Of a stretch of 64,000 bases of DNA, positions 20,393 to 29,420 are shown one piece after another. Below the pieces are notes generated by a model. That model searched no databases. It saw only the letters and a program-made list of their open reading frames with translations, and was not told the DNA's origin. The stretch's first letter is position 1; every line of letters begins with the position of its first letter. Position numbers and translations under genes: made by a program. Source of the DNA: Epithemia pelagica (Eukaryota > Bacillariophyta > Bacillariophyceae > Surirellales > Surirellaceae); contig OX337229.1 of NCBI GenBank assembly GCA_946965045.2, positions 3,162,001 to 3,226,000 of the forward strand, in the 5' to 3' direction.

Positions 20393-20690
20393 GTCACTGG
20401 TGGACAAGTGTGGGGCACAAGCGAATCTTGAAAACGTTCAGTCTCTCTCTGTTATCTCGAATCCGCATCTGACATCCAAACAAGTAGAGCCGGTGCCTTT
20501 GAACACAGAAAGAGATGCGTCAACAAATGAGACAGTCTGATATCCTCACAGAGAAATCGGTAACAGAAGCAAAAGTCACGAGATGAAATGTTTTTCAGGA
20601 AGCAAGAAGCAAAGATGCAATATCCTTCGTGTAATGATTCTCTCTTCTCCATTCGTTGTCTGATTATTTTTTCTGCCACCGGTAAGGATA
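20393..20690. promoter_or_regulatory. promoter side of the 19421-20392 gene, left flank of the helicase transposon
   Basis: About 300 bp of host sequence between the unknown gene start and the transposon target duplication. It is probably the former divergent promoter shared with the small gene at 28749, now split by the 7.8-kb insertion. No internal motif stands out. Confidence 0.35.
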
Positions 20691-20700
20691 CTTTTGCTGT
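20691..20700. repeat. left copy of the 10-bp target-site duplication
   Basis: cttttgctgt directly precedes the left inverted repeat; the same decamer follows the right inverted repeat. The two bases before it (ta) also match the last two bases of the right end, so the exact cut may be shifted by up to two bases. Confidence 0.85.
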
Positions 20701-20819
20701 TACCCCCAAGCACCGGGTGAGTGTGAATCCCGCCTGAGTCGGAGAAAATGTGCATTCGTGTTCTCACCCCCATGGCGCGTCCTCCAAATTTGGCGATTTC
20801 TCGGTGTTGATACAAAATC
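20701..20819. repeat. left terminal and subterminal inverted repeats of the helicase transposon
   Basis: Three blocks are matched in inverted order on the right end: 20701-20721 (terminal, about 18 of 21 identical), 20763-20779 (ctcacccccatggcgcg, perfect) and 20800-20819 (ctcggtgttgatacaaaatc, perfect). The spacing from the tip is 62 bp on this side and 54 bp on the other for the second block. Such spaced blocks are typical transposase-binding sites. They also lie in the promoter region of the helicase gene. Confidence 0.9.
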
Positions 20820-20877
20820 ATTTGCACCTCAACGCCTTCACCGCGGATCCAAACTTGTGAGGCCAAGTGCATCAATC

Positions 20878-23058
20878 ATGGACCCTTCCAACCCATTCCA
20901 ACGCTTTTCCCAGGAACCTAACACTATCGAAGAGCTATCTACGACGTCACTGGTACCTGCAACGAACCAATCTGTATCAACTGCAAACGTTCTATCGGCC
21001 CTCCGTCATAACAACAACGACGACAGTGATGACCATGCAACAAACTCCCATGAGCCCTCTATTCAACCCGTCCGACCCGCTTCCCCTACTCCTTCCAATG
21101 TCCCTTACGCCTTACCTCGACTCGAGCAGGCCATCTTGCTGTCCTTTACAGATTGGCATGGGAAAACAGCAAGGCCATGGCAAGTGAATGCTTGTGGAGA
21201 AGTGATCAAGCGCCACACCATCCAACCTACAGTCTCTCCCATCCTGCGTCCCGTCCTTCTTGTCCGCTCCACTGGTGGTGGCAAATCTGCGGTGAGAGAT
21301 GTATCCGGTTTCCTTTGCGGAGGGATATCAATAACTATTGTCCCTTTACTAAGCTTGGCAGCGGACCAGACTTCGAAGTTAACCCACCTGTCTCTGTCCC
21401 AAGGCCTCCATCACCGCCTTCGAGTGTTCAACCTTGATGTTATCCGGTCCGAGAAGCTGAATACCCTACTTCGCAACCATCTCGAACAACTATCAAGCAC
21501 TGACGCATCCAAAAAACGTGTTTTCTTGTTCACTTCCCCACAGAAAATCACCAACAATCCATTGTGGCAGCAAACCATTGCACGATGTTGTCACAATGGC
21601 TCTCTACGCCTGCTTGCGGTCGATGAGTGCCATTTATACGCGACACATGGGATGGAATTCAGAGCAGAATTTGCAGAGTTGCGAAAGTGTCTATTCAAAA
21701 CCATTACACGGCAATCAAAGATTCCCCTACCCGTGCTGTTTATGACAGCTACTGCATCATCTGCAATGGTGGAGGACTTACAAACGTTGACTGGATTGAG
21801 GTTTGATGTCACCCAAGATCTTATCTGGCCCAATCGTCATTCTGGCGTCCACCGCCGCAATATTTGTCTCGATTTGTCGTTCAAGGATACTGCCCTTAGA
21901 CGGATCAAGGCAGAACTCATCAAAACATGTCAATCACCAAATGGCCAAAAGATTATTGTTTATTCCAACTCCCGGAAGGCAATCCAAAATCTACATAAAA
22001 ACTGCCGCGCGGAGCTTAATCGCCTTGCCATTCAAAAAGATATTCTCTTGGTGCATGGAACAATGTTCAGGGAACAAAAGTTCCATCACACCAACCTCTT
22101 CGTTGGGAAACCATTATCTGACGAATGTCCCTCGACGGGACGCACATTGCGGTTTGATCCTATTGCACTGTTCGCAACTGCCGGAACTGCAAGTTCCGGG
22201 ATCGACTGTGCTGATGTACACAAAGTTATTTTTCATGGAATTCCCACCAGTCTCCAAGATCTACTCCAATGTTCTGGCCGTTGTGGCCGGAGTCCTACGG
22301 CGACTCCTGCGGATTCCTCCTTCACCATTATATTCTCCTTCAATAGTCTTGTGTCCCTAATGACACGAATCTTCATCATTCCTAAATATGAGGAATCACA
22401 GAAGAACAAGGATTCCAATACAAGTACAAGCAACAATGACCAAGACAGCAGCAGCCTCCATTCAAAGCCCTCTGCCATCAATACTCTTTCTTTTGATGCG
22501 CTTGCCACACGCCACTGGACTAATCTTTTGCCTGTTCTTTCCTTATTATGTCTCAACAAAGGTGGTTGTATTCATTATCAGCTGGAGCAGGCCATGCTAC
22601 ATCCATACCATGAAAAGGTATGCGACATGGCAGTTTGCTGTGATGGTGCGTGCTGGCGATGTGCAAGCCCTCGAGTTTCGACTCCATTGGACGGCCGAAT
22701 CGACAAAGACGCGTTGCAGGACTATTTTGTGCAGATCTTTATCACAAGGAAGCTTTCCCCAGCAAAGCTTTCACTGCATAAGGAATGCTTCCTTAACGAG
22801 TTGCTACAGTACGAAACCTTGGGACCCGACGGTGAACCAACCAAAGTGTTTGCTAAAAGGGTATTCCGTTTGAAGGACAAACGAGCAGCACGTCAGCGTG
22901 CCAAAGCCTTACTCCTAAAATGTTTTGCCTCTGAAATCCTCCAGCCTGAGATCGATGGCTTTCAACTAAGAGCCAAACTGGGTTACTATGCGACAGGAAA
23001 CCCATGGATGAATTGCGAAGAGGTTTGGGCTGGATTCAACCTCTTCCCTTCTACTTAA
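20878..23058 (+). CDS. RecQ-like superfamily 2 helicase carried by the transposon
   Basis: A 726-residue protein from ATG 20878; the frame upstream opens only with GTG. Helicase motifs in order: STGGGKSA (Walker A, about residue 131), ITIVPLLSLAADQ (motif Ia), AVDECHLY (DEAH-type box II, about 249), FMTATAS (III), KIIVYSNSRKA (IV), TAGTASSGIDC (V) and QCSGRCGR (VI, about 464). A Cys cluster near residues 580-600 (VCDMAVCCDGACWRC) is placed like the RecQ zinc-binding region. No HRDC domain is seen. RecQ helicases unwind DNA 3' to 5' using ATP. Here it sits inside the inverted repeats and probably assists transposition or the repair of excision sites. It is convergent with the large transposase-like gene. 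No intron. Confidence 0.9.
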   Translation: MDPSNPFQRFSQEPNTIEELSTTSLVPATNQSVSTANVLSALRHNNNDDSDDHATNSHEPSIQPVRPASPTPSNVPYALPRLEQAILLSFTDWHGKTARPWQVNACGEVIKRHTIQPTVSPILRPVLLVRSTGGGKSAVRDVSGFLCGGISITIVPLLSLAADQTSKLTHLSLSQGLHHRLRVFNLDVIRSEKLNTLLRNHLEQLSSTDASKKRVFLFTSPQKITNNPLWQQTIARCCHNGSLRLLAVDECHLYATHGMEFRAEFAELRKCLFKTITRQSKIPLPVLFMTATASSAMVEDLQTLTGLRFDVTQDLIWPNRHSGVHRRNICLDLSFKDTALRRIKAELIKTCQSPNGQKIIVYSNSRKAIQNLHKNCRAELNRLAIQKDILLVHGTMFREQKFHHTNLFVGKPLSDECPSTGRTLRFDPIALFATAGTASSGIDCADVHKVIFHGIPTSLQDLLQCSGRCGRSPTATPADSSFTIIFSFNSLVSLMTRIFIIPKYEESQKNKDSNTSTSNNDQDSSSLHSKPSAINTLSFDALATRHWTNLLPVLSLLCLNKGGCIHYQLEQAMLHPYHEKVCDMAVCCDGACWRCASPRVSTPLDGRIDKDALQDYFVQIFITRKLSPAKLSLHKECFLNELLQYETLGPDGEPTKVFAKRVFRLKDKRAARQRAKALLLKCFASEILQPEIDGFQLRAKLGYYATGNPWMNCEEVWAGFNLFPST

Positions 23059-23091
23059 TCTGTATTACTGAGACGTTTAAAATAAAAATAA

Positions 23092-26000
23092 TTACGTTAA
23101 TGCGTTCCTGAACTGTTCTAAAGCCTCCAATGATCGATCCAACACACAATCTTGATCGTCATCCTCCGACATGGGATCCATCCATCCCAAACTATCCCCA
23201 TCATCCTCCATTTCTTCCAGCCTTACGTACAACTTGTATCTCAGAAAATGATCTTCTCTCTCCTTTCGTTCGACATCCTTCCCTCTAGCTGTTATAACAT
23301 TCTTCTCGGCTATTTGCTCGAGTGCCATTGCAACAACATCTTTTGATGCTGTTGCGTTCATAGGAACGACCTTCATCCCTTTCACTGCAGCCTTTTCTCT
23401 CAGTCCGTCGACTTGGTCCTTTGCAACACTGTCCTCTCCTTCTTTGGTCTCGTCGTCTTCCTGTGACGTACCATCTGCAGCATCCTCATCACCTTCGAGC
23501 GAATGAGTATCCTCAACATCCTCTGGTTCTTCCATTAATTCTGCTGCTTCCTCTTCTATAATATCTTCGATTTGGGTTTCTGGAACCTGTTTGTCGTCCT
23601 CTGCGATCTGTTCATCGTCGTCTTCCAACACGGTTACTTCTTGGCTATTAGTACAGCATTCTTTGTCATTCTCCCCCTCGTTGTCCGATACAATCTCAAT
23701 ACTTGGTTGGGTACCGTAAATTGAGGTATCATCCAGCATTTCAACAACAGCAACTGATTCGTTTTCGCTAAAATAGGAGCGATCTCCCAATGACGCTTCC
23801 GCATCCTGGTCTTTCATGGCCTTAGTCAGGTCTATTTCCTCCTCATTTTCATTCTCTTCAACCTCCATAGTATCTGCCTCATGGTCGTCACGGGCGGTGT
23901 CTTCACTTACGCCTTCATTCTTTGCCTTCGAAAGGGGACCCATCATTGACTGCGCCTGACACAAGACATATTGGTGGGTAGTATCTGCCTCGGCCTTACC
24001 ATCGCCACCGCAGCGTCGCAGCTTCTTCTGAACTTTGAGAGTGGTCATATCCAGGGCTCTCCAAAAATGATCGTGATCGATTACGATGCAAGCATCACGA
24101 GGGATTTCATGACATTTTGCCAGAACAAGCAATTCCATCACCAATACCCGGTTTACTTTACTCTTCGGATGTGTTGTACGTTTGTTTCTCTGGCCAGGGT
24201 CAGCAAGTGCTTCATCACTATATTTGGTCATATTCTCAGACTTTCCCTCTTCCTTCACACGTTCTGCAAGTTCTGCCAAACCATCCGATCGATTACGGGT
24301 GTAGAACTCTACAAAATGCTTAGCCCGCTGACAAGCAGTAAGCATTTGCGAGACCTTGATAAACGACGCTTCGGTTCCAAGATGGTTCATGCCCTTGAAA
24401 AAGGGCATGAGCCTCTCCATGATCTGATCTAAGGCGCTTTCCTTCTGGAAGGCAGATGGCACACTCCCGGGCTTTTGTCGTTTGGTTCTGTTCAATCGGA
24501 GCTGTTGCAGAATTGAAATAGGAATTCCATGGTAATATACCTCCATAAGGCGAATCTGTGTATTGAATGAGTTCCGCTTGCCTGTAATGAAGAAGTAAGG
24601 CAAGTACTCGACGACCATGGCCTCCATTGAGATGGCATCACCATGTTGTTCCGCGTCAAGAAATCTCATATACTTCTTACAGATCAACAGGAAGTTGCAG
24701 ATGTACCGCCTCAGCCAGTAGGGACTCTCCCGAACCTCCTGGTTCAAGAAGGCCAAATATGTCTTGGCGAGGTAGACAGCCAGTTCCTCTCCGCCATTTT
24801 CACCTTTCGGTAAGTCGTCGAGTTTTTCCTGCTTGATGGAATTGCAAACCAATACATCGAGCATAAGTCGGTCTAGCTCTTCGTAGACTATTGCAACCAA
24901 CCGGTGACAGAGTCTGTAACTATTTGATACGTCAACCGGGTCGAGTTGCTTCCATTTTAACCTGTGCTGAAAGCACTGCAAGAATCCACCATAGAAAAGT
25001 CTGTAGATGGATTCTAGCATGTGAAACCTGACGTGCAGATCTCCTGTAACGGGCACAACTCGGTGTATCACACTGGATATTGCCATGGCTTGGCGATAGG
25101 CCTGTCGGAAGGATACTGTTTTCGAATCTGTTATCGCCATCACGTCATCGAAAAATTGGAAGATACGATCGATGGACAAGCCATCACCAACAATAAAGAG
25201 CCATTTATCCATCCATGAAGCACCGGGTTTGTAGATGTGATTTGCTTCATCCCATTCCAGTAGACCATGGAGGTTCATAAAGTCAAGGACTACCCCGGAC
25301 GCTCCGACTTTTGTCGTTTCGTCTAACACAGATACTGGTAGCATCAACAGCTCTGCAACGGGGGGGAGGTGCCGCCACGTTCGAACTACTTGCGACGGAA
25401 ACTGTCGTGCCATTGTGAATATGTTAGTATCGCGATTCTTTCGGAGCCGGTTCATGGAAATATTTACTGTCGCTCGTTTGGGGCACATGGCAAATTGGAC
25501 CGGCTGCATTGTGTAGTAGACGTCTTGTCCTCTACGCCCGAGGGACAGGCAACGTTTAATGGTACGCAATTCAGCGCACCATGAAACCATTTGGACGTAA
25601 GTCCGTACACGAGTTCCCGAGCAATCAAAAGGATTTCCATCGCGTTCTAGGTCTGATCTGTATGTACCACGGAATACCGAAGCAATAGTCTCGGTAAGAG
25701 AAACATGGGTACCATTCCGATTCAATTCGAAGGCGGGCATGTGGTATGGCGCCGGAATATCTTGTTGGATGTATGTCATGACCGGTCGGGAAAGAAATGA
25801 ATATACCCATGAAGGTAGCCTTTCAAGGTACATTGCCATGACAAATCTGGCTGTCACTCTCGTGTAGATTGTACTTTGTCCACTCTGAAACTGTAGTCGC
25901 CGACCGTCCTGCAGATTGTCAAACACCGCAAGAAGAGTCGTGACGTTTCTCAACGATCGTCGGACCTTGTTATCGTAGGTTCGAAGGCATTTGGCAACAC

Positions 26001-28299
26001 GCCGTTCCATCGTTCGTTTAGAGACTGCAATTCCAAACCAGATTGGAATCTGTAGAGCTAGCATGCCATGCCCACAAGCATACTGGGCCAAGGAGAATAT
26101 CATGCCAAATGGGACAAGCAAATGGTTGTTGTGTTTTCTGGCTCGGACAACGAATTGAAACAAAGCGTCAAGGGAGTAGCGTTTTTGGAGGAATCGCTTG
26201 TCTGTGGACGGTGCATCGTCTATCTTTTTCGTGTAGCCGCTCATACCCATTATTGCATTAAATTGTTGAGGAAGTCGTTGCTCAAATTGCGTCGTCAACT
26301 CGCGCAGCTCGTACTCCGAGAGGAATTTTTCGAAAATATTGTTGAATCGTCCGAAGCAGTCGTCGAGTCGTTTGTTCAACTTTTCGTCCAAGATTTTGCA
26401 AAACTTTGGAACTATTTCGGAATCGACGAGAGGGGCAGGCACAAAGGACTGTAATGCTGCTTCTTTCTGAATGGCAGCGATCTTCTCTTCATATTCCACT
26501 TTCGTCTTAGAAGCATCCTCTTGGGCTTGTAAACGTTCCCATACGCTCTTCAACTCGGCCATCATGTACCTGTCACCTTGAGTTTCTTGTATAAGTCTGT
26601 GAAACAGGGTCAGACGATCGTCGCCCTTTCCTTTCATTTGTTTGAAAATGGTCATCCAACTACGCTCAGGATGATAGTCGGCCTGTATAAACACGCCTTG
26701 TGGATAGGTATACAACTCGAACCACGAGATCAGTTTTTGAATACAGTCTCGAGGTGGGAAGGCAATGTTGCAATCAATGGCAGAGAAGACAGGAAAGCGA
26801 AGGTAGATCCCGTTGTGGTTGAACTCAGACATTGCTTCCATGACTTGATCGTAGGTTTTCACGCCCTCCTCAGTTATTTTCTTTTTCGTCGCTTGATTAT
26901 TGTCAACCCATCCAGACAATTGCTTGTAAGGCCGTCCTTGACAAGAAACAGTCGGCAAGAATTCGGACTGACATGTTTCTCGCCAAAGAGTCAACAACCG
27001 CTTGCTATACCGTGGAGGAAGGAGGGATTCGTCAAAAAAAAGAACAATCGCGGTCTCCTTTTCCAAGAACCATATATCCTCAAGGAGTAGAGTCCTCAAT
27101 GAAAAGGACGTGACCACATGTATTTGATTGTTTTGTTCGTTCGGTGAATCGGGCAATGCTGCTGTTTCGGTAGTAGAGGAAGGTTCTACGGAATCACTTC
27201 GTTTCCTTTTGGTGCTTGATAGGCGATTGTAGCGACGTTGTTTGTTTGTTCCGGTCGTTGACCGAGATACACCAGCCGTGAAGTTTTTGGCTTTTTGCAT
27301 AAGTTGCGAACAATGGTTGGAAGCCAATGAGAGAGCTTTGGGGTTGTCCGCCGTAGGAGCAACAATGATCAAAGGTGGATGGAGCTTGATGGATTGTCCG
27401 GGGTTTAGGCAAGGGAGGGGTGGTTGCTTACGCAGAGGAAGGAGGTACGTCCCCTCTGTAATCTGTCTCACACTGACTTTCAGGTTTGGGTATTTCGCCT
27501 GTTGAGGGTGGACTCGTCCTTGCACAGGTACAGATGGTGTGGTAGGCGGTAGGCCATTGTTGGTAGAAGGTTCAGAAGGAGGGGGAACGGCCGTTGCAAC
27601 TGTGTACTCGGATGCAATCTCAGTGTTGTTGTTTGTTGCCGTAGCAGAATCGTTGTTGGTGTTGTTTGTTGTGTCGGGAGCGTTGTTGCTTCTTTCTGGT
27701 TGGTTGTTGGCCTCAACCGCTCGTGACATATTCAAAGGCTTTGGCGGCGAAGATTGAGTACCAAACTCGATTTGTCCAAATGAATGACGACGGTGTAGCA
27801 GGTTGAAGGACAATGAAGAGGCACCTCTACGGCTTGGTGGAACGGTAGCGGTCCAAGCAACATCAGGCGAAGGGCGGTCGGGATTATCTTGGGATGGCAC
27901 AGAATGGTATCTAAAGCGGAGACGATGTGGCGCGGGTTGGGTTCGCTCCGAGGGAATCGTTGAGAGCAAACTAGCAGCGGCACTGTCAAGGAAGCCTGAT
28001 GGTTCTGATTTCTCTTCGTTTGCGTCCACGCGTCCTGCTGCTGCATTTGCCGATGGGGTTTCGTAGAGAGGAAGAGACGACGTGGTCACTTGGACAGATG
28101 AAGGGAAGGGAAACGGATTGGATGGGGATGCTGATGGAGGATTCAGCTGCTGTGATGATGCGTTTTGAGTTTTGGCGATGCTGTTGCTTCTGCCTTCTTG
28201 CGTTGACGTTTGGGATGCTCCCGGTACACCTTGCGCCGCAAAAGCTCTTCGTGCTTGCTTCTGAGAGAGGCGGTGCTTTCGGTGGGAAGATGAAGACAT
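23092..28299 (-). CDS. giant transposase-like protein (DUF6589-like) of the helicase transposon
   Basis: A 1735-residue intronless protein starting at ATG 28299. The N-terminal 390 residues are low complexity (Ser, Thr, Asn, Pro). A coiled stretch follows at about 585-660. The core contains FDNLQ near 793-797, VGDGLSIDR near 1038-1046 and VTGDLHVRFHMLESIYRLFYGG near 1084-1105, then FFITGKRNSFNTQIRL and a RLNRTKRQKPG-type segment. The GD...R / GD.H / fYGG series resembles DUF6589 proteins, which are repeated in fungi and protists and have been suspected to be RNase H-fold transposases. I assign that by pattern memory only. Acidic residues at about 794, 1039 and 1086 are candidate catalytic positions. 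The last 250 residues are strongly acidic (EENENEEEIDL). Its place between inverted repeats makes it the probable transposase. Confidence 0.75.
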   Translation of the reverse strand: MSSSSHRKHRLSQKQARRAFAAQGVPGASQTSTQEGRSNSIAKTQNASSQQLNPPSASPSNPFPFPSSVQVTTSSLPLYETPSANAAAGRVDANEEKSEPSGFLDSAAASLLSTIPSERTQPAPHRLRFRYHSVPSQDNPDRPSPDVAWTATVPPSRRGASSLSFNLLHRRHSFGQIEFGTQSSPPKPLNMSRAVEANNQPERSNNAPDTTNNTNNDSATATNNNTEIASEYTVATAVPPPSEPSTNNGLPPTTPSVPVQGRVHPQQAKYPNLKVSVRQITEGTYLLPLRKQPPLPCLNPGQSIKLHPPLIIVAPTADNPKALSLASNHCSQLMQKAKNFTAGVSRSTTGTNKQRRYNRLSSTKRKRSDSVEPSSTTETAALPDSPNEQNNQIHVVTSFSLRTLLLEDIWFLEKETAIVLFFDESLLPPRYSKRLLTLWRETCQSEFLPTVSCQGRPYKQLSGWVDNNQATKKKITEEGVKTYDQVMEAMSEFNHNGIYLRFPVFSAIDCNIAFPPRDCIQKLISWFELYTYPQGVFIQADYHPERSWMTIFKQMKGKGDDRLTLFHRLIQETQGDRYMMAELKSVWERLQAQEDASKTKVEYEEKIAAIQKEAALQSFVPAPLVDSEIVPKFCKILDEKLNKRLDDCFGRFNNIFEKFLSEYELRELTTQFEQRLPQQFNAIMGMSGYTKKIDDAPSTDKRFLQKRYSLDALFQFVVRARKHNNHLLVPFGMIFSLAQYACGHGMLALQIPIWFGIAVSKRTMERRVAKCLRTYDNKVRRSLRNVTTLLAVFDNLQDGRRLQFQSGQSTIYTRVTARFVMAMYLERLPSWVYSFLSRPVMTYIQQDIPAPYHMPAFELNRNGTHVSLTETIASVFRGTYRSDLERDGNPFDCSGTRVRTYVQMVSWCAELRTIKRCLSLGRRGQDVYYTMQPVQFAMCPKRATVNISMNRLRKNRDTNIFTMARQFPSQVVRTWRHLPPVAELLMLPVSVLDETTKVGASGVVLDFMNLHGLLEWDEANHIYKPGASWMDKWLFIVGDGLSIDRIFQFFDDVMAITDSKTVSFRQAYRQAMAISSVIHRVVPVTGDLHVRFHMLESIYRLFYGGFLQCFQHRLKWKQLDPVDVSNSYRLCHRLVAIVYEELDRLMLDVLVCNSIKQEKLDDLPKGENGGEELAVYLAKTYLAFLNQEVRESPYWLRRYICNFLLICKKYMRFLDAEQHGDAISMEAMVVEYLPYFFITGKRNSFNTQIRLMEVYYHGIPISILQQLRLNRTKRQKPGSVPSAFQKESALDQIMERLMPFFKGMNHLGTEASFIKVSQMLTACQRAKHFVEFYTRNRSDGLAELAERVKEEGKSENMTKYSDEALADPGQRNKRTTHPKSKVNRVLVMELLVLAKCHEIPRDACIVIDHDHFWRALDMTTLKVQKKLRRCGGDGKAEADTTHQYVLCQAQSMMGPLSKAKNEGVSEDTARDDHEADTMEVEENENEEEIDLTKAMKDQDAEASLGDRSYFSENESVAVVEMLDDTSIYGTQPSIEIVSDNEGENDKECCTNSQEVTVLEDDDEQIAEDDKQVPETQIEDIIEEEAAELMEEPEDVEDTHSLEGDEDAADGTSQEDDETKEGEDSVAKDQVDGLREKAAVKGMKVVPMNATASKDVVAMALEQIAEKNVITARGKDVERKEREDHFLRYKLYVRLEEMEDDGDSLGWMDPMSEDDDQDCVLDRSLEALEQFRNALT

Positions 28300-28371
28300 T
28301 GATAAGGTCGTTCACAGGCACCGTACCTCGGCCACCGTAATGAATGTGGTGAGATAATATGTGTGGTTTGG

Positions 28372-28472
28372 GATTTTGTATCAACACCGAGAGCTCAGGA
28401 TCGCGCCATGGGGGTGAGTATACGAAAGCCCTTTTTAAGTGCGACTCGTACCTCGCCCGGCGCTGGGGGGTA
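28372..28472. repeat. right terminal and subterminal inverted repeats of the helicase transposon
   Basis: These are the mirror copies of the left blocks: 28372-28391 (perfect 20-bp match), 28402-28418 (perfect 17-bp match) and 28452-28472 (terminal, about 18 of 21). They lie just upstream of the transposase-like gene start (28299), so both element genes are transcribed inward from their respective repeat ends. Confidence 0.9.
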
Positions 28473-28482
28473 CTTTTGCTGT
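28473..28482. repeat. right copy of the 10-bp target-site duplication
   Basis: cttttgctgt directly after the right inverted repeat, identical to 20691-20700. It is followed by a short run of gtgctgt repeats in host DNA. Confidence 0.85.
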
Positions 28483-28748
28483 GTGTGCTGTGTGCTGTGT
28501 GCGGCGTGATGCGTGATTCAAAGTTCAAAGGTCTTCTGCCTTTTGTACCGCAATCGCAGGGCGATCGGAACAAGGCAGGGCGGGGAGCAGATTCTCTTTG
28601 GCCACGCAAGAACACATACGGCAATTGGCAATGGCAACCAACACATTTCAGCCATCACAATCGGACTGATCAGAAACACCACAATATTCATCACTGTGTC
28701 ATCTTTACAAAGTTTTGTCCTTAAGTAAAGGAATTGTGAGTCAAGAGG

Positions 28749-29039
28749 ATGTCGAAAGTGAGCTTGGGCACGCGAATAGCTGACACTCTCAACAAAGCCG
28801 TCGTCACGGGCCTGATTGGCTACACTGGTTTTCTGTTGTATCAAATTGGGACAAATGTGTATGAACACCAGACAACATTAAACTCTCCACCTGAAGAATC
28901 GAAATATTTCGAAGATGTGAAGGCCAAGATTATCGAGCAGCAGGAGAACGACGCCCGGGTTGATGGTGCGGATGCATACCGGGACGAGAACTATGTCAAG
29001 AAGCAGGTGCAAGCTAGCCAATCATTTCAAAAGAAGTAG
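28749..29039 (+). CDS. small single-membrane-span protein of unknown function
   Basis: A 96-residue protein from ATG 28749. It has one clear hydrophobic helix at about residues 17-36 (KAVVTGLIGYTGFLLYQIG) and a hydrophilic, charged C-terminal half with a predicted helix (EDVKAKIIEQQENDARVDG). No signal peptide cleavage site is evident, so it is probably an N-terminally anchored protein. The size and layout resemble small mitochondrial inner-membrane assembly factors, but I recognise no family. The helicase transposon ends 276 bp upstream of its start. Confidence 0.6.
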   Translation: MSKVSLGTRIADTLNKAVVTGLIGYTGFLLYQIGTNVYEHQTTLNSPPEESKYFEDVKAKIIEQQENDARVDGADAYRDENYVKKQVQASQSFQKK

Positions 29040-29420
29040 AGGAGTTTCTTCTCTTCAACGAAGTGTGGATAAGCTTCAGCAAACAAGAGCGAAATTCCTG
29101 TAATGCTGGTGTTTATCCACTGCATAACTCTTTTTATACATAATTGAGTATGTATTCGGAATAACAAACGGGATCGTTGTGTTCGGCACTACGCCATCCG
29201 GTTCACCTAGGAAGCAACTGGAAAACCTAAATAGAAAACTTTTCAATCGATCTCTTTATTTCTTTATATGCCATGAATGTCGGCTTAACGGCGTTAAACC
29301 CCAGCCCTGATGATGATATGTTGATAATATAGTACCCCACAGCAACTCTGTGAAAAGAACCGCGTCCGCAACTCTTTTACGGTTTTACGCAAAAGAACTG
29401 ATGGGAGATTTTTCGGTGAC
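29040..29420. other. 3' intergenic region between two convergent genes
   Basis: About 380 bp, AT-rich in places (29120-29280). It is the 3' region of the small membrane protein gene and of the PP2C gene. I see no further gene, repeat or RNA. Confidence 0.4.

Larger units (their letters stand above)
20701..28472. mobile_element. two-gene DNA transposon with terminal inverted repeats and 10-bp target duplication
   Basis: The 7772-bp element is bounded by inverted repeats of about 21 bp that begin tacccccaagcaccggg on the left and, read inward from the right, taccccccagcgccggg (about 3 mismatches). Two perfect inner inverted repeats follow. The host decamer cttttgctgt occurs immediately outside both ends (20691-20700 and 28473-28482), a perfect direct repeat expected from staggered integration. 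Inside are a RecQ-like helicase gene (+) and a 1735-codon gene (-) meeting tail to tail with 33 bp between them; both frames are fully open. The copy therefore looks young and possibly active. I cannot place it confidently in a named superfamily. Helicase-carrying Academ elements are the nearest concept I know, but their target duplications are, to my knowledge, much shorter. Confidence 0.9.
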
